This document shows positions 1 through 12,187 of a DNA stretch of 64,000 bases, piece by piece. Every line of letters starts with the position of its first letter. The first letter of the stretch is position 1. The stretch is from Lonicera japonica. Lineage: Eukaryota; Streptophyta; Magnoliopsida; Dipsacales; Caprifoliaceae. The notes under the pieces were generated by a model. The model saw only the letters and a program-made list of their open reading frames with translations. It had not been told where the DNA came from and made no database searches. The position numbers and the translations under genes were made by a program. The stretch covers positions 210,553 to 274,552 of the forward strand of contig JAKCWG010000816.1 of NCBI GenBank assembly GCA_021464415.1, in the 5' to 3' direction.

Positions 1-55
1 GCAGATAGTTCCTAACACCACTTTGACTTTTATATCTTTTAGGGAAACATTAAAA

Positions 56-335
56 GTCCATTTGATAACAACATGGAAAAGGAAAATAAAAAATAGTTGA
101 TTTTTGTGAGACATTGAAAAGAAATAAGTTGAAATTTGTGGTGAGATGTATTCTTATTTTGTGACCTTTTCCATTGAAAAATTTTCTTTGGTGGTTTACA
201 AAAGCAATGAAGGATGGAGGATATCTACTCATAAAAATGAGCATGAGATGCTTCACACGTGTCAACTTATTTTCCAACTTTTCAAAACGATCAACAGATT
301 TTATTTTTCTTTTCTATATTGTTATCAAATAGACC
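56..335. mobile_element. MITE-like element, copy 1
   Basis: About 280 bp whose ends are inverted repeats of one another (TTTGATAACA on the left, TTGTTATCAAA-like on the right). The same sequence, diverged, occurs at 4461-5143, where it is interrupted by a solo LTR. There is no coding capacity; the short open frames here are AT-rich chance frames. The terminal structure and two dispersed copies support a non-autonomous DNA transposon. The superfamily is not clear because no convincing TSD could be fixed. Confidence 0.6.
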
Positions 336-639
336 ATAATATTAACTTAATCAACTATCAAGAATACAACATAGATTCTATTATGAGAGATTTTGTACAT
401 TAATTATAACTCAAATAAAAGAAACGGAATTATTAATTTGATATGTTAAAACAAAATGGAAATATCAATTTAATAGCTAGCGAGTATAATATTACTCTGG
501 TACGTAAAAATATTTGGAACTACAGTTCCCAGGTCATGACCAGACATGTACCGTGAAAAAAAGAAAGAAAAATAAAAGCTGATAAAAAGATTGAGCATAC
601 ATACACACATGCTGAGCCACCATAAATCTTGGTGTCTAT
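336..639. other. Unassigned AT-rich intergenic DNA
   Basis: No gene, RNA or repeat recognised between the first MITE and the solo LTR. Confidence 0.5.
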
Positions 640-1043
640 TGTCTTGTAATACCCGGTTCATTTATTCCACCGGGGTTGCCTTCATTCGATTGCTTATTTC
701 ACCATGAATGGTGAAATCATAGTTTATGGAGTTTTGTAGTGCTCTAGCACCTTGCACCAGTAGTATTAGTCTAGTTACACTCGTACGAATGATTGTTTGG
801 TGATTCGGGCGGTCCGAATCGATTTTGGGTTGCATATGGTGAGTTTTGGTCTTTTCGTGCTTAATGGTTTTTGGCCAACTTTAGGATACCATAACTTCTT
901 CATTCGATGTCCGAATGAGTCCCCATCAGTGCCAAAATCTCCGTATTGTTCCCCTCTACAACTTCCGTGTTTGGCCCGGAATGAGATTCCAGCATTTCGA
1001 GGGTCCGAGAAGCCAAAAATCAGTTGGATTTAGTGCAGTGGTT

Positions 1044-1151
1044 CCAAGATCGATTTTGGGAAGGCCAAGATCGATCTTGGGCTATCCTGGGAGGAAAATT
1101 TTTGGCAGAGAGCTCCCAAGATCGATCTTGAACCCCTAAGATCGATCTTGG
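1044..1151. repeat. Cluster of 16-bp palindromes in the LTR U3
   Basis: Four copies of CCAAGATCGATCTTGG or one- to two-base variants start near 1044, 1065, 1108 and 1136, about 400-510 bp into the LTR. The 1065 copy is a perfect palindrome. Palindromic boxes occur in a similar place in two other LTRs of this window. Confidence 0.8.
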
Positions 1152-1949
1152 TGTCCTGTGTGTCGAATTTTAACCCCTTTTAACCCCATTTTCTCACCAT
1201 TTTTAACCCCAACACACCCAATTCGACCACCACATCCCCACAACACCTCAAGAGTGTTCTAGAAAGAGGAAGTGAGAGATTCATGAGGGTTTTGATGAAT
1301 TATTCATCATAAACCAAGATTCAAGCCCTAAATCCACACCCTCATCACTATTCATCATCTCCTACCTTCTTCTTCTTCCATGGCTACATGAGGCAAGGCT
1401 AGGGCTTCGGGATTGTGGCTTCATCACTTCAATTAGCAGTTCAATTGCGTGGAATATCAACAATAGAGGTGGGGACAATATTACTAAAACTAATTTCTTA
1501 AAGGTTTATTCTTGTGTTATCATCTTCCCCAAAAATTATACAAACCCTAGGTGGGTTAAGCTTACAATTGGGAAAAGGGTTATAAAACTTTGATTGGCTT
1601 ACTATTAATGCTTGATATCATTTGATTTTACTATATTTCAAGCATATATGTCTCAATTTATTATGTTTTGCCCAAAACCCACCAAGATGGAGATGAAGCT
1701 TATAAATTTCTACGTGAACTATACTTGTACTTATCTTGGTGAGATGATTGGTGATTTTATAACACTTGTACTTGAAGATGATGGGGAAAATATGTATAAG
1801 TTGCTTTGGAACTCAATGATTGTGTTGGCTACTTATGATTTTGGTATATATATACATACATGTGTTTTGTTGTTTATGATATTATCTCTTGTGGCACAAT
1901 TATCTACATAAGTGTATATAGCATGGTTGTAGCCTTGCTTATGATTATT

Positions 1950-2558
1950 AGGTTGGAGCCCATATGTGCGGGTGGAGCCGTAGCGGTTGGAGCCGCTTGA
2001 TTATCTTACGGGTTGGAGCCCGAGTCCCGGTACTAGATGAGGGTTGGAGCCCTCTTGATATTATAAGGGTTGTAGCCCTTCGGTTGCCTTCGAGATGACT
2101 ATACCTAATGTAGGATAATTGGTGCCTTATATAGCCAACACATTATATTTACGTATTATGTTTAACATATGAATGGGAGGTTTTGGGGTTTGTGCATAGT
2201 AGATGCCTATTTGTGGGTTGGAAATGGTAGAAATACCTATATATCACATTAGTAACAAGTATCGAGTCCTATTGAGGAGATTTCCTTAAAAACCCACAAA
2301 CACGGAACCGTACGTAGCGAATTGTGAACTTGGCGCTCCTTGTAGATTATCGTTAATACTAGTAATGAGTACGCTACTTAGGTACATTCTAATGGTGTGA
2401 GATATATATGTAAATGAAGCTTATTGGCCATAAGATTTGATTATTGATATTATGATGAGGCTAAAGAAATGAATTTCACTGTTCATGCCATGTGAACGAC
2501 ATGTTTAGCCCTTATGTTAATTTCTACACGTGTGATAGATTATGTGGGCTTGTGATAG

Positions 2559-2590
<32 letters not shown>

Positions 2591-2905
2591 AAATGGATAT
2601 ATTGATGTTGATATGATCACATGTGGTAGAATGATATTAATAATGATGTTGGGACATCTATGTTATACATGCATGTTCTTGACTGATGTTTGGCCAACTA
2701 TCTATGTGGACATTGATTGTAAGGTTGTAGCCTTACCAAGGAGGGTTGTAGCCCTACCTTATGATTGGGTTGTAGCCCATTGAGTGCGGTTGTAGCCGTA
2801 GCGGTTGGAGCCGCTATGATTGAGTACCGGTACTCGTTGTAACTGGAGTGGAGCCACCCAAAGCGGACAAGGGAAAGGGCTACCCAGTACAGTGCGGTTG
2901 TAGCC
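1950..2905 (+). repeat. Interspersed GGTTGKAGCC short repeats in the LTR
   Basis: Two clusters (about 1950-2085 and 2722-2905) contain many copies of GGTTGGAGCC or GGTTGTAGCC followed by a short variable word. The reverse complement of the second cluster is found at about 61130-61230 in the inverted LTR fragment. Noncoding. Confidence 0.7.
2559..2586. repeat. (AT)n microsatellite
   Basis: Uninterrupted TA dinucleotide run inside the solo LTR. Confidence 0.85.
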
Positions 2906-4227
2906 GCCTGTTATGTTATCATATTAATGTATATTGCCTTCTCGCGGATGAGTTTCGTAGTCTGGCATTTATAGCTTCCCTGGCTTGCGGATTAGATCGT
3001 GTGGCTCTATCAACGGAATGGTGTTCCGGGAAGTAGTAGCCCTACACTTAGGTGAAAGATCCTAAGGTAGTTCCATCCTCGAAGGAACGTGCTTGTACGG
3101 CTGTTCTTCTTGTTAAGTATTTGGAGTGTTGTCCCCGGGAAAATGTCTTGCGTGGGTTTATCTCCAAATGAATTACAAGTAAGGACCGAGTCCCTGGGCA
3201 GTTCGCTCACTTGGAGGAGACATGATTAGTTTAGAGCTTGGGGTCCTTCGGGAACCGATGCTCTAAGCCTAGTGACCGCGGGGTGTAAGATGAGGCTTTA
3301 TACAAGAGATATGACATTATAATCTTTATATGCTTGTTACTTGTATGGTTGACTGTATCATATCTCTTGTGGTTATTATCCTTATTTATGTGATTACGAT
3401 GAGATGATTGTATGACAAGCATAACATGGACCAGTTGATTACGGGAAGCGAACTATCATAGCATGACGAACCATAGGAAGCCAGTGTTTGTGATGAGATG
3501 GTTTTATAACAATGGTTCTCTGGTGATACGGGAATTAGTTGAGAGTATTCCATGGGACATCGAAGGATGTCTTAGTTAGTCGGACAGATAGCCTTTGGTG
3601 AATAAGGATGGGAATCCTAGTGGGGATCGGCATGCACTTGTGTGTAGATTGCATTGCTTTGCATTGTTTTATAAACTTTGTAGTAAAGAAAAGTAGTTAT
3701 TTTCTATACAAAACTTATATAGTTCCCACTGAGCCCGGTTTTGGCTCATCCCATTTTCTAAACAGTTTTGCAGGTCAAGCATTGGGGAGTGGCGCGTGAT
3801 CTACGAGTCTAGAGACCTCTGATGTCCATATGATATCTTTTGGGTCCTTTATGAAAAGGACCTTGTTGTATAAAATGTTTGATTATGTTATTTTGTAAAA
3901 GATCTTTTGTAGAAGCTTTAATACCGGTTTTGATGTGTGAACTTCTTTGATGTAAACTTGTTAAGTTGATTTTTATATGTGGAGTTGTTTTAACGTGAAT
4001 TGGTATGTGATTGGTTTTGATTTTTACAGGGCGGTTTATTAACTGAATAAACTCCACATGCCAAAATTTTATAAGAAGGAATTTGTTTATAATCAGGTTT
4101 TATTCAAGAAAAGTCTTTTAAAAGTTGTGTTTTTATAAATTTAAATCCGCCGTCGCGCACGGCATCCGTGATTAACCGTGTCCCGGAGGTGGAAATCTCA
4201 TTACGGGATTCGGGGCGTCACATGTCT

Positions 4228-4460
4228 TGTGTCAATACTTGTTTTTATTTATTTTTTTGGTAAAGGTAAATTTTAGGTGAGAGGAAGCTACCTCGATCTA
4301 GGGACAGCGTATTATAACAAAGTTCAATGAGTGCTTAAAGTGTTCTCACATATTTCCCATCAACAAGGACTACTAACAAGAAGATTTGAACATAAGGCGA
4401 AAAATTTGAAGCCTTATGATTGCTTTTATGTTCCTTGACTATCAAAATTCATTTGACATA
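4228..4460. other. Unassigned spacer
   Basis: AT-rich DNA between the solo LTR and the second MITE copy; nothing recognised. Confidence 0.5.
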
Positions 4461-4709
4461 GGGTTTGTTTGATAACAAGAAGAAAAAAAAAGTAGTTAAA
4501 TTCTGTGAGAAGTCGGCAAATAAGTTTGGATAGGTGGTGAGAAGTCTTCTTACTTTGTGGCTTTTTTAATGGAGAAAATTTTCTTTGGTTGTTGCGGAAG
4601 AAATTTTTTTAGCAAAAAATAATAAAGGTTGGAGGATATCTAAAATGAGCATGAGCTAGATGGAGTGCCTCTCATCACATCCCTCAAATTATTTTCTAAG
4701 TTTTACACA

Positions 4710-5101
4710 AATTATGTGACGCCCTGAGTGATGAGTACTCCCTTGTGTGGAGGAATGGTAGCTCGAGCGATGAGTACTCCCTTGTGTGGAGGAATGGTAT
4801 CTCAAAGGGGGCATCCCACACCGGAAGTTGGGGATCCTTGAAAATCCATATAAGTAAGAAATTGTCGCTAATTAAGTACAAGGCCTTTTGGGTAGCTCAC
4901 TGGCTTCGGATCTCATAAGAACTCCGAAGTTAAACGTGCTTGGAGTAGAGCAATCCCAGGATGGGTGACCCCCTGGGAAGCTGTTCGTGAGCTCCCAGAA
5001 ACAAAGCCATGAGGGTAGATGTCCTAGGGCTGAGGCCTGTCGAGGACGCTACCCAGAGCGGACAATATCGTACTGAGGTGGGATCAGGTCGTTACAAATT
5101 A
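4710..5101 (+). mobile_element. Cassandra-type solo LTR containing 5S rRNA sequence
   Basis: A 382-bp LTR begins TGTGACGCCC at 4715 and ends GGTCGTTACA at 5096, flanked by the 5-bp duplication AATTA (4710-4714, 5097-5101). It contains a 5S rRNA-derived stretch, which is the defining trait of Cassandra TRIM retrotransposons. No internal domain is present, so it is a solo LTR. Near its 5' end a word of about 35 bp (GATGAGTACTCCCTTGTGTG and following) is tandemly duplicated. Confidence 0.8.
4890..4998 (+). other. 5S rRNA-derived segment inside the LTR (not a 5S gene)
   Basis: Words such as AACTCCGAAGTTAAACGTGC and GGATGGGTGACCCCCTGGGA match the conserved internal control region (A box, intermediate element, C box) of plant 5S rRNA. 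Both ends have diverged, it is a single copy, and it lies inside an LTR with TSDs. It is therefore retrotransposon sequence that may keep a Pol III internal promoter, not a functional rRNA gene. Confidence 0.85.
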
Positions 5102-5143
5102 AGTGTTTTTCTTATCATTTCTCGTATTGTTATCAAACGGAGC

Positions 5144-5528
5144 CATAATGTACAAATTTATTACAATAATTTCATGACCTGAAATAATGTAATACATGTA
5201 GTGAGAACTTGGATTAATTCAAAGTTCTGCACTCAACAATTAGTAATCAACATTAAGCAATCAAAGGTTAAAAACACAAATGCACCAATCTTCAAACGAA
5301 GTCTAAATTAATGCTTTTAATAGAAAATCCCATCATTCAGCCATTAATTAAATGTCCAAATTGATACTGAGGTTGAGAAGAGAATGATAGGAAAAACAAA
5401 ATGAGATTAAGGAAATATTGAATGTAACTGTGACAGCACGTCAGCCAAGCTTACATCTTAAAACAAACTAATTAAAATTACCCACTTGCTGAATGAGCTT
5501 TTATTTTTGCTGATGACAACTTTAATGG
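5144..5528. other. Unassigned AT-rich DNA
   Basis: No gene or repeat recognised. Confidence 0.5.
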
Positions 5529-5812
5529 AGTTTTACTACCGTAAGTCTTTCCCTCGCTTTTAACTTTTTAATTAAGACAAACCGGGTTCACGCATTGATG
5601 CGCCTTAGCCACAAAATGCCTCCACGTTCATAGAGAATGCGGACTGTATATTAGGTGTAAGCCTTTTAGTCTGGATATATCCTTTTTTGTTGAAGTGTAC
5701 GCTTTTAACGCGTAGACATTTGAGGCTTACAGTTTTGAGTAAAAAGTTACACATTGCACATTATGCTAAAATAATGTTGTTTTGGTAATAATTAGAAAAA
5801 GGAAAGAGGAAC
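5529..5812 (+). repeat. 284-bp direct repeat, left copy
   Basis: Starts AGTTTTACTACCG and ends GAAAGAGGAAC. Aligned without gaps to 6994-7277, I see only one substitution (GCGGACTG against GTGGACTG), so the duplication is recent. No LTR-type TG..CA ends and no coding capacity are seen. Confidence 0.9.
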
Positions 5813-6993
5813 CGGATGGATCGAATCCTTCTGTTGTTGTCGTCCTTAGCGTAGAAATTACGACGCCTCTACGGTATGCACACACGAACGGGATGAGATC
5901 CTTGCTTGGTGTACTAGCGCCTTCTAGGGTTCTCTCTCTGGCCTCTCTGAGTTTGCTTGACGGCCAAGATGAATAAAGGTTCCCTTTTATAAAAGAACCC
6001 TAGTGAGAACCCTAAGCAACAAACGAACTAGGCCCAAGTCCAACTTGGGCCGTTTTAATTCGTTTTGATCCAACTCGTTTTGGTGTGCGACCCTGTAGGT
6101 TTTACACTCTTTGGCAGTATAAATAAAAGCCCATTTTATTATACGAATAGTAAGCGGTCTCTAGTAAAACATTACTATTATCCAAAGGGTATAAAGGTCA
6201 AAAACGACACAACCTTAAATTGATATTCCAAATATTAACTCCTTTTGTCAATCGATATCACGATTGAACACAAGACTAGGCAAGTGTCATTCTTGTATAG
6301 TTCAATCTTTATTTCTTGATCTCTAAGTATAATTAATCTAAAACAAATGACATCTCATTTGTGCATGGCCATGCGAATATTAATTACACTTATCAAGGGG
6401 CCCAAAGATATCTCTCTCAATATACGAGAGTGACAAATCCCATCTTGATCAACCACATACCTCTACATAGTTCATAGTATGCTCGGTCATCATCTTTATA
6501 ATTACTTAATCAAGAGCAACGTTTGATAATGCCTGACATGCTAATCCCTATGTTGGTAACCATGGCGATCTCAGGTCTAAGGATAATACGATATCACAAA
6601 TGGGGAACATCACTGATGACATTATGTAACACTCCTCGCAGTGTCCCCAAAGCGGGTCAGTCCAATACCTTGTTCCCTAACAAGTATCAGTATGTTCAGC
6701 TTGATATTTCCATATCCATGACTTGTGGAACATAATCATCAGCTGACCCATACTCTAATCATTATATCAATGTGATCCTAGGTTATTGACATATGATTAG
6801 GGACATCTAAATAATATTATTATAACATTACTAGCATCCCACAATCAAGTCACGTACTTGATGAACTAGTATTAATATATATTATTTACAAGAGAATATA
6901 AAGTATAATAAATAAACTTTATAAATAACAATAAGCATAAAATATTCAAGTACAAATCATAATCTATGAATAGTCCTAGGACATATCTCTTTC
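5813..6993 (-). mobile_element. 1.18-kb segment between the direct repeats, possible LTR-derived sequence
   Basis: Noncoding in all frames. Read on the minus strand it begins near GAAAGAGATATGTCCTAGGA and has the AT-rich, TATA-like composition of a plant copia-type LTR, but no PBS, PPT or TG..CA boundary can be fixed. It is present between the two 284-bp repeats and absent elsewhere in the window. The retroelement origin is an inference; the flanking duplication is seen directly. Confidence 0.4.
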
Positions 6994-7277
6994 AGTTTTA
7001 CTACCGTAAGTCTTTCCCTCGCTTTTAACTTTTTAATTAAGACAAACCGGGTTCACGCATTGATGCGCCTTAGCCACAAAATGCCTCCACGTTCATAGAG
7101 AATGTGGACTGTATATTAGGTGTAAGCCTTTTAGTCTGGATATATCCTTTTTTGTTGAAGTGTACGCTTTTAACGCGTAGACATTTGAGGCTTACAGTTT
7201 TGAGTAAAAAGTTACACATTGCACATTATGCTAAAATAATGTTGTTTTGGTAATAATTAGAAAAAGGAAAGAGGAAC
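6994..7277 (+). repeat. 284-bp direct repeat, right copy
   Basis: Near-identical partner of 5529-5812. It continues into GTAAAAG, whereas the left copy continues into CGGATGG. Confidence 0.9.
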
Positions 7278-9384
7278 GTAAAAGAAAACCATAACTCCTC
7301 CCAGCCAAATGTTGATCGGTAAAAAGAGAGGGGGAAAACTTCATTGCTAGCTTGGTGCACTAAAACGAGTGGATCTCTTGCCCTCTTCTTCATTCTTAGA
7401 TATATATATGAGAGAGATGGAAGATGAAGATGGAGAGGCGGCAATGGATGCGAGAAAGTTGAGGGTTAAGAAAAGAGTATGAATTTAATTTTAGGAGGTG
7501 AAATGACATAATAACGTATCAATTTTTTAAGAAATTAATAAATTACAATAGACCCCCGAAATTATTTTTGTTTAACACTGTGGATGACAAAAATTTTGAA
7601 TCTTCCCACAAGGTATGTTCTAAGGAAAATCAATGGAACATTATATTGACTCTAAGGCAATCAACTATGAAAGTGATGACTGAGACAGGGATTACTGCTT
7701 CTTAGGTAGGTTCTTCCGGTAAAAAATTGTTATTCTAGCAGTACTTCCTTCTTTGTGTGTGTTAGACTGTATATTGATTCTAAAGCAATCAATAAATAGA
7801 ATGTTTATAACCTATCAGCTCTCTCTCTAAAGTTAATTCCCTAGAATCCAGTAAAATGACTAAGATATATATATGTAATTTTATTTTTTTAAATATAAAA
7901 ATGATTTACACAAAATGCATAAGTTGCATTGACACTTACGTCTCACTGTTGAACAAACGAACCCCAAACTTATGAATTGGCTTTTAAAAACATTGATTAA
8001 AATATATACAGAAGTGACATGTGTTGACTATGCATGGGAAGTAAATTATATTCAAAAAACAAGGTAGCGTGAGGCTTTTAATACTGAGACGTTTTGAATT
8101 AAGGGCAAAACAAAACCTTCACCCTCAAGGACAAACATTTTTTAAAAATTAAGGTTAACTTTAAAAAAAATTAAAAAATTAGGAGGGCTAGCTTTAGATG
8201 CTATTGAAAAACTAAATAAATATATAAGACTCTGTGTATTGTTATGTTTGACCTTCCCAAGATATGTGAACCTGGATATTTTGCGACAGTATTTATTTAA
8301 TTATTTATCTTTATCCTAGGATAAATATGGTAATTTCTGTTATATGTATTGTATTGTAAACTCTGGACATCTTTTTTATAAATATGGTAATTCTCACATT
8401 TTATCAAATCCTTGCGAGTTCTATTTAAGTTGGCATATATTTTGCCACTTTTTAACGTATTAAATTCTTCAAATGCTATCAACCCAGCAATAATAATATT
8501 TTAATGAAAACGAAATAATAGAAGTCTATCATACAATCCAATGAAAACATTAATTGCAATTTGAAATCAAAATAACAATCTATGACGAATTTTTTTGAAA
8601 ATATGACAAGATTTCTTCATTCTTAATCTTGTTGAAAATGTCTCATTCAATTTACGTTCCCAAACAATCATTAGACTTAACTAAAAATGGAGATAACTTT
8701 GTCAAAACTGGGGTTAAAATTCATACGATATTTAATCAAAGATCAAACAACTAACAATAAGTAAAATATAACATCAGAGATCAAATAAATAATAATAGAA
8801 AACATCAAACCAAATACCAGTACGATAATCAAAGAAGAAATAGTGTATAAAACAAACAAAAACTTCACAACAAACAAAACTATTAATAAACTACCGGATA
8901 ACTAAAATGACATATAACCCAAAAATTTTATATATATAATGCACGTACAATGGTCATTTCTTTTTTTATTTTTTTAATTTTTTTTAAAAAGGAAACATAA
9001 AAATAAATTAAAACAAACAAAAACGGGGCCAATTGTCCGCACTGAACATGGATGTTCCATTTTGCTAATAGATTAAAAACATTGCAATCTCCGTACCCAA
9101 GTCCCTACTTCACTTCAATAATGCAGATTGAGCCAACCCAAATTGCCAAATACAGCCCATCTCATCACCAGGCACATATTTATCATCATCGGTGTTGGAC
9201 TCTGTCGTTGGAATCTTCCGATTCGCCCTTCCCGGCCATGTCTCTACACCGGATGGACCTCCTCTGATGAACACTCCTCCTTGTGTAGTTGCATCCGGCT
9301 CATCGCGTACTATGTAAAGAAGGGGAAGAACATAAAATTTAGTAATATTTGACCATTGATGCAAAATGGGTTTCCTTTTGGGGA
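7278..9384. other. Intergenic region downstream of the NLR
   Basis: About 2.1 kb of AT-rich DNA. No reading frame here has coding character, a recognisable domain or splice context. It would contain the NLR 3' UTR near 9385-9431. Confidence 0.5.
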
Positions 9385-9431
9385 CTAATATTGCCTAACA
9401 AGTTGCAGCAAAAAGAAAAAAAAGAAAGAAG

Positions 9432-11287
9432 TTAGATATATAAATATATAATTATTGAACATAAACGTAAAAAGTACCTGCTTCGGTTCCGTCGTAATTG
9501 ATTATATATGCTGATGGATGGCACATGCTTGACTTTGTCAAAATCTTTTCCTGTTTTACCATGTTCCCATCGAACCCTGTTGGAGAATTCTTCAGGCATC
9601 CATCTGATCTTCAATTTTTGGAGGGTAGTGATGAATTTTAGTCCATAAGGGAGCATCTTCAAATTTGGACAAGATACAATCTCTAGAGAAAATAGATTGG
9701 GCATTGCTCCTTCATCCACCCTCCAATTTTCTAAGTATCGGGCACGATGTATTTGAAGAACTCTGAGTTGAGGGAAACCAGTTTCAGAATAAACCATTAC
9801 ATGCCCTGCGTATGCATTCCACTTCAAAAAGAGGCTTCGTAAGTTGGGAAGCTTTTCTAGTACTGTGCCCATGGGATCTTCCTTTAGTTGACAACTCTCC
9901 AATGTTAGTGTAGTCAAGCCTCGACATAAGTTTTTGTCGCAGTCAGGTAACATAACTGTATGCCCGTCTATACTTAATTCACAAAGTACGGAACATCGTA
10001 GCAAATTTTCCAAAAGAGTTTGCCCATCTTCAGAGCAAAGATCACAGTACTTTATGGAAATGGCCAGGTGTAAGAGGCGTTCTGAGGCTTCATCTATGAG
10101 GTACTTGACTATCTTCCCCAAGTCATCTTTATTGCTCACTATTGCTCCTAGTTTCATAAGATTTTTCAAGTAGGGTAGGCCTTCAACGTTGAAAACTCTC
10201 CAATCAAAATTTTCAAGCGTCTCTAGGTTCTTCAACCTAGCCAATTGCATTTTACGACTTTGTAGTTCACCTGACAATGGAAGACTGCGAAGATATAAAT
10301 GTCTCAACTCCTTTAACTTCTGTAGCACATTCGGTATCGAAGTGCACACATATTGAGTGCCATCGTCCCATAAATCAAGCGTTTGCAAGTGGGTCATGTT
10401 TGCAATGGTGGGCGGCAACCTGTGGAATATAGTATACCTTAAACCCAAGTACTTCAAGTGCCTCAGCTTTCCTATTGACTCATCCAAGTTAGAGAATACC
10501 AATCCTCCGAGGTCTAAAACTTGAACCTTTTTGAAGTCTCTAAGATGGGATTCCACAATACGTGATATTCTCGATCTAGGAAAATAACTTTCAACGAAGA
10601 ATAATACCGAATGAAGCTCGCCAGCTGCTTTACGTTTGGGGGGAACATAATTATCTATATCTTTGAGTTCACCTAAATAAACGGCAAGCTTGTTTATCTT
10701 ACGAATCGGAGAAAAGGAAGGCGTCATTGTAATTACCCCCTTGTCTTCTACTACTGTCTCCCACAATTGAAGATCCATGACCTGGAGATCTTCCTCGTTG
10801 CATTTTAAGAAGCATACGTCTCGAAGAAGTGTGTGAACACGGCAGTATTTAAAAAGGCTAGTAGCTTCGTCGATTTGAAGCTGCACCATGCTCCTACTTG
10901 CTAAAACACGCAAGTAGTAACAGGCAAGATGAAACGTAGACTCTCCCTCTGGTAAGTCATGGGATGGTATCAAACTTTCAGCAACCCACAATTGGAGCAA
11001 TTTGTTAACTTCAATCTTCGTATCGGCATGAACGTTCCTCAAGTAGAGGAAACAAGATTTCAACTCATGTGGCAACTCATCGTAACTCGTAGCTAAAACC
11101 TCTAACACTCTCCCCTTCATTGGAACTGACTTGAATATTATTTCGGGCACTGCCAATGCTTCCCTTGAACATCATTCTTCTGTATGCATAAGTTCTCCGA
11201 GCTGCACAATTGCTAATGGAAGACCCCCACACCTCCTAACCAATTCCTTACATGTTTCCTTGTTTACATGATTATTCATTTCCTTAC
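9432..11287 (-). pseudogene. NLR resistance gene, 3' exon (GLPLA, winged-helix, LRR); one in-frame stop
   Basis: 3' part of a CC-NB-ARC-LRR immune receptor. After a TTTTTGTAG acceptor (exon starts 11287) the frame reads an ARC segment with CGGLPLAIVQLG, then meets TGA at 11174-11172. Beyond it the same frame continues for about 574 codons. These contain an MHD-side/winged-helix stretch (SYDELPHELKSCFLYL, then LLQLWVAESLI), followed by many leucine-rich repeats such as KVQVLDLGGL, HLKYLGLRY and HLQTLDLWDD. The TGA follows HTEE, where relatives usually have more coding sequence, so it looks like a point nonsense mutation. The frame ends in a hydrophobic non-LRR tail. A possible donor near 9474 (AG|GTACTT) could instead join a tiny last exon at about 9394-9385. 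NLRs detect pathogen effectors in the cytoplasm; this copy is probably inactive unless the lesions are assembly errors. Confidence 0.85.
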
Positions 11288-12098
11288 CTACAAAAAGTAC
11301 AGTCAGTCATGTTTCTAACTTAAAAACTTTTGTAAAAAATATGAACTTTCTATTTTAAAGGGAAGAAACGGCAAAGAAAACAAGGAGCTGCTTTCACCAT
11401 TCTTACATACTAATTTCTAAGGCAACATTTTATTGAAAATACTCCCACATAATAAGGAAATCACTTAACAACTTTGCCAAATACAATCATATGTTATTAA
11501 TTTGTTTCAAAAAACCGGTTATGATATTGCGTGTGCAGTATCATAACTGATTTTTTCGCGTGTGCTCACGATTCTAGTTTATATATAATTCATGTGTTTT
11601 TTCTTCATAGATGATTTTATTTATTTAGCTTTAATGCACCAAGTAAATTGCCCACAATATTAAACTGCAAATAAAGAGTAAATTTTGTATATGAAACACA
11701 TTAACAGCATAACATGTACTGGGCGATATGTAATTTTTAATAAATTAAAAAAAGTGTAAAATCAATCCCTCCAAACTCATAATACAAAATGAACATTATT
11801 GTTTGTTTTTCCATCTCAATATCTTTCTCTCCATATATATCATCTTCGTAGAATTAATCCTGCTCGCATTTAAGGTACAATCTTTCCATTTTATTTCTGC
11901 CACCTCGTAATGATCATCCCATTTTGTTCTTTTTGAGGAAATAGTTGTGTCATCTTAATTAATGCCCAAGAGTAAATGTGACACCCGAATCCAATTGTAG
12001 GGTTTGAACCCCCGATACCCGATTTATCATAGATGTCATCACTGCCAATTGCGGGTGAAGTGTAAGTTTCAAAATCAATTAAAACTTTTATGAAAAAA

Positions 12099-12187
12099 CT
12101 AGAAATTAGGTAGAAGGGGCTCTTATACATTGAATTTCACCAAAACTCCAGTGAATAATATCTTTTTGAATGAAGGGCCTATTTTAC
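12099..12187 (+). repeat. MULE left terminal inverted repeat
   Basis: Contains TGAATTTCAC followed by GTGAATAAT and GAATGAAGGGCCTATTTT. Each has a clear counterpart, in the same order, in the reverse complement of 22445-22533. Identity is high over the inner ~57 bp and weaker over the outer ~30 bp. Confidence 0.75.

Larger units (their letters stand above)
640..4227 (+). mobile_element. Solo LTR of a Ty3/gypsy-type element (3.58 kb) with TSD TGTCT
   Basis: The LTR runs from TGTAATACCC at 645 to GGGGCGTCACA ending at 4222 (TG..CA). It is flanked on both sides by the 5-bp duplication TGTCT (640-644 and 4223-4227). No internal domain, primer site or pol sequence lies inside, so it is a solo LTR left by LTR-LTR recombination. 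Its two ends match the ends of the complete chromovirus at 34389-43551 (TGTAACACCC and GGCGTCACA in sense orientation), so it is a long-LTR relative. Related sequence recurs at 45491-49019 in the same orientation, and inverted at 55469-58002, 58003-58340 and 59667-61589. Short open frames inside, such as 1612-1911, are not supported as genes. Confidence 0.85.
4461..5143. mobile_element. MITE-like element, copy 2, interrupted by a solo LTR
   Basis: The outer ends GTTTGATAACAA and TTGTTATCAAAC form an inverted repeat. The two halves, 4461-4714 and 5097-5143, line up with the uninterrupted copy at 56-335. The Cassandra-type solo LTR at 4715-5096 sits inside with its own TSD, so the MITE is the older insertion. 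No coding capacity. Confidence 0.65.

Noticed and set aside
1612..1911. Hydrophobic 99-codon open frame as a gene
   Set aside because: It lies in a solo LTR, has no recognisable domain and is not conserved in the related LTR at 45491-49019.
4890..4998. Functional 5S rRNA gene
   Set aside because: The match is partial, both ends have diverged, it is single copy, and it is embedded in an LTR with TSDs.
5529..7277. LTR pair of a small TRIM element
   Set aside because: The 284-bp repeats lack TG..CA ends, and no primer site or polypurine tract lies next to them.
7226..7444. Minus-strand 72-codon frame as a small protein gene
   Set aside because: No domain, signal peptide or supporting context; it overlaps the right copy of the noncoding 284-bp repeat.
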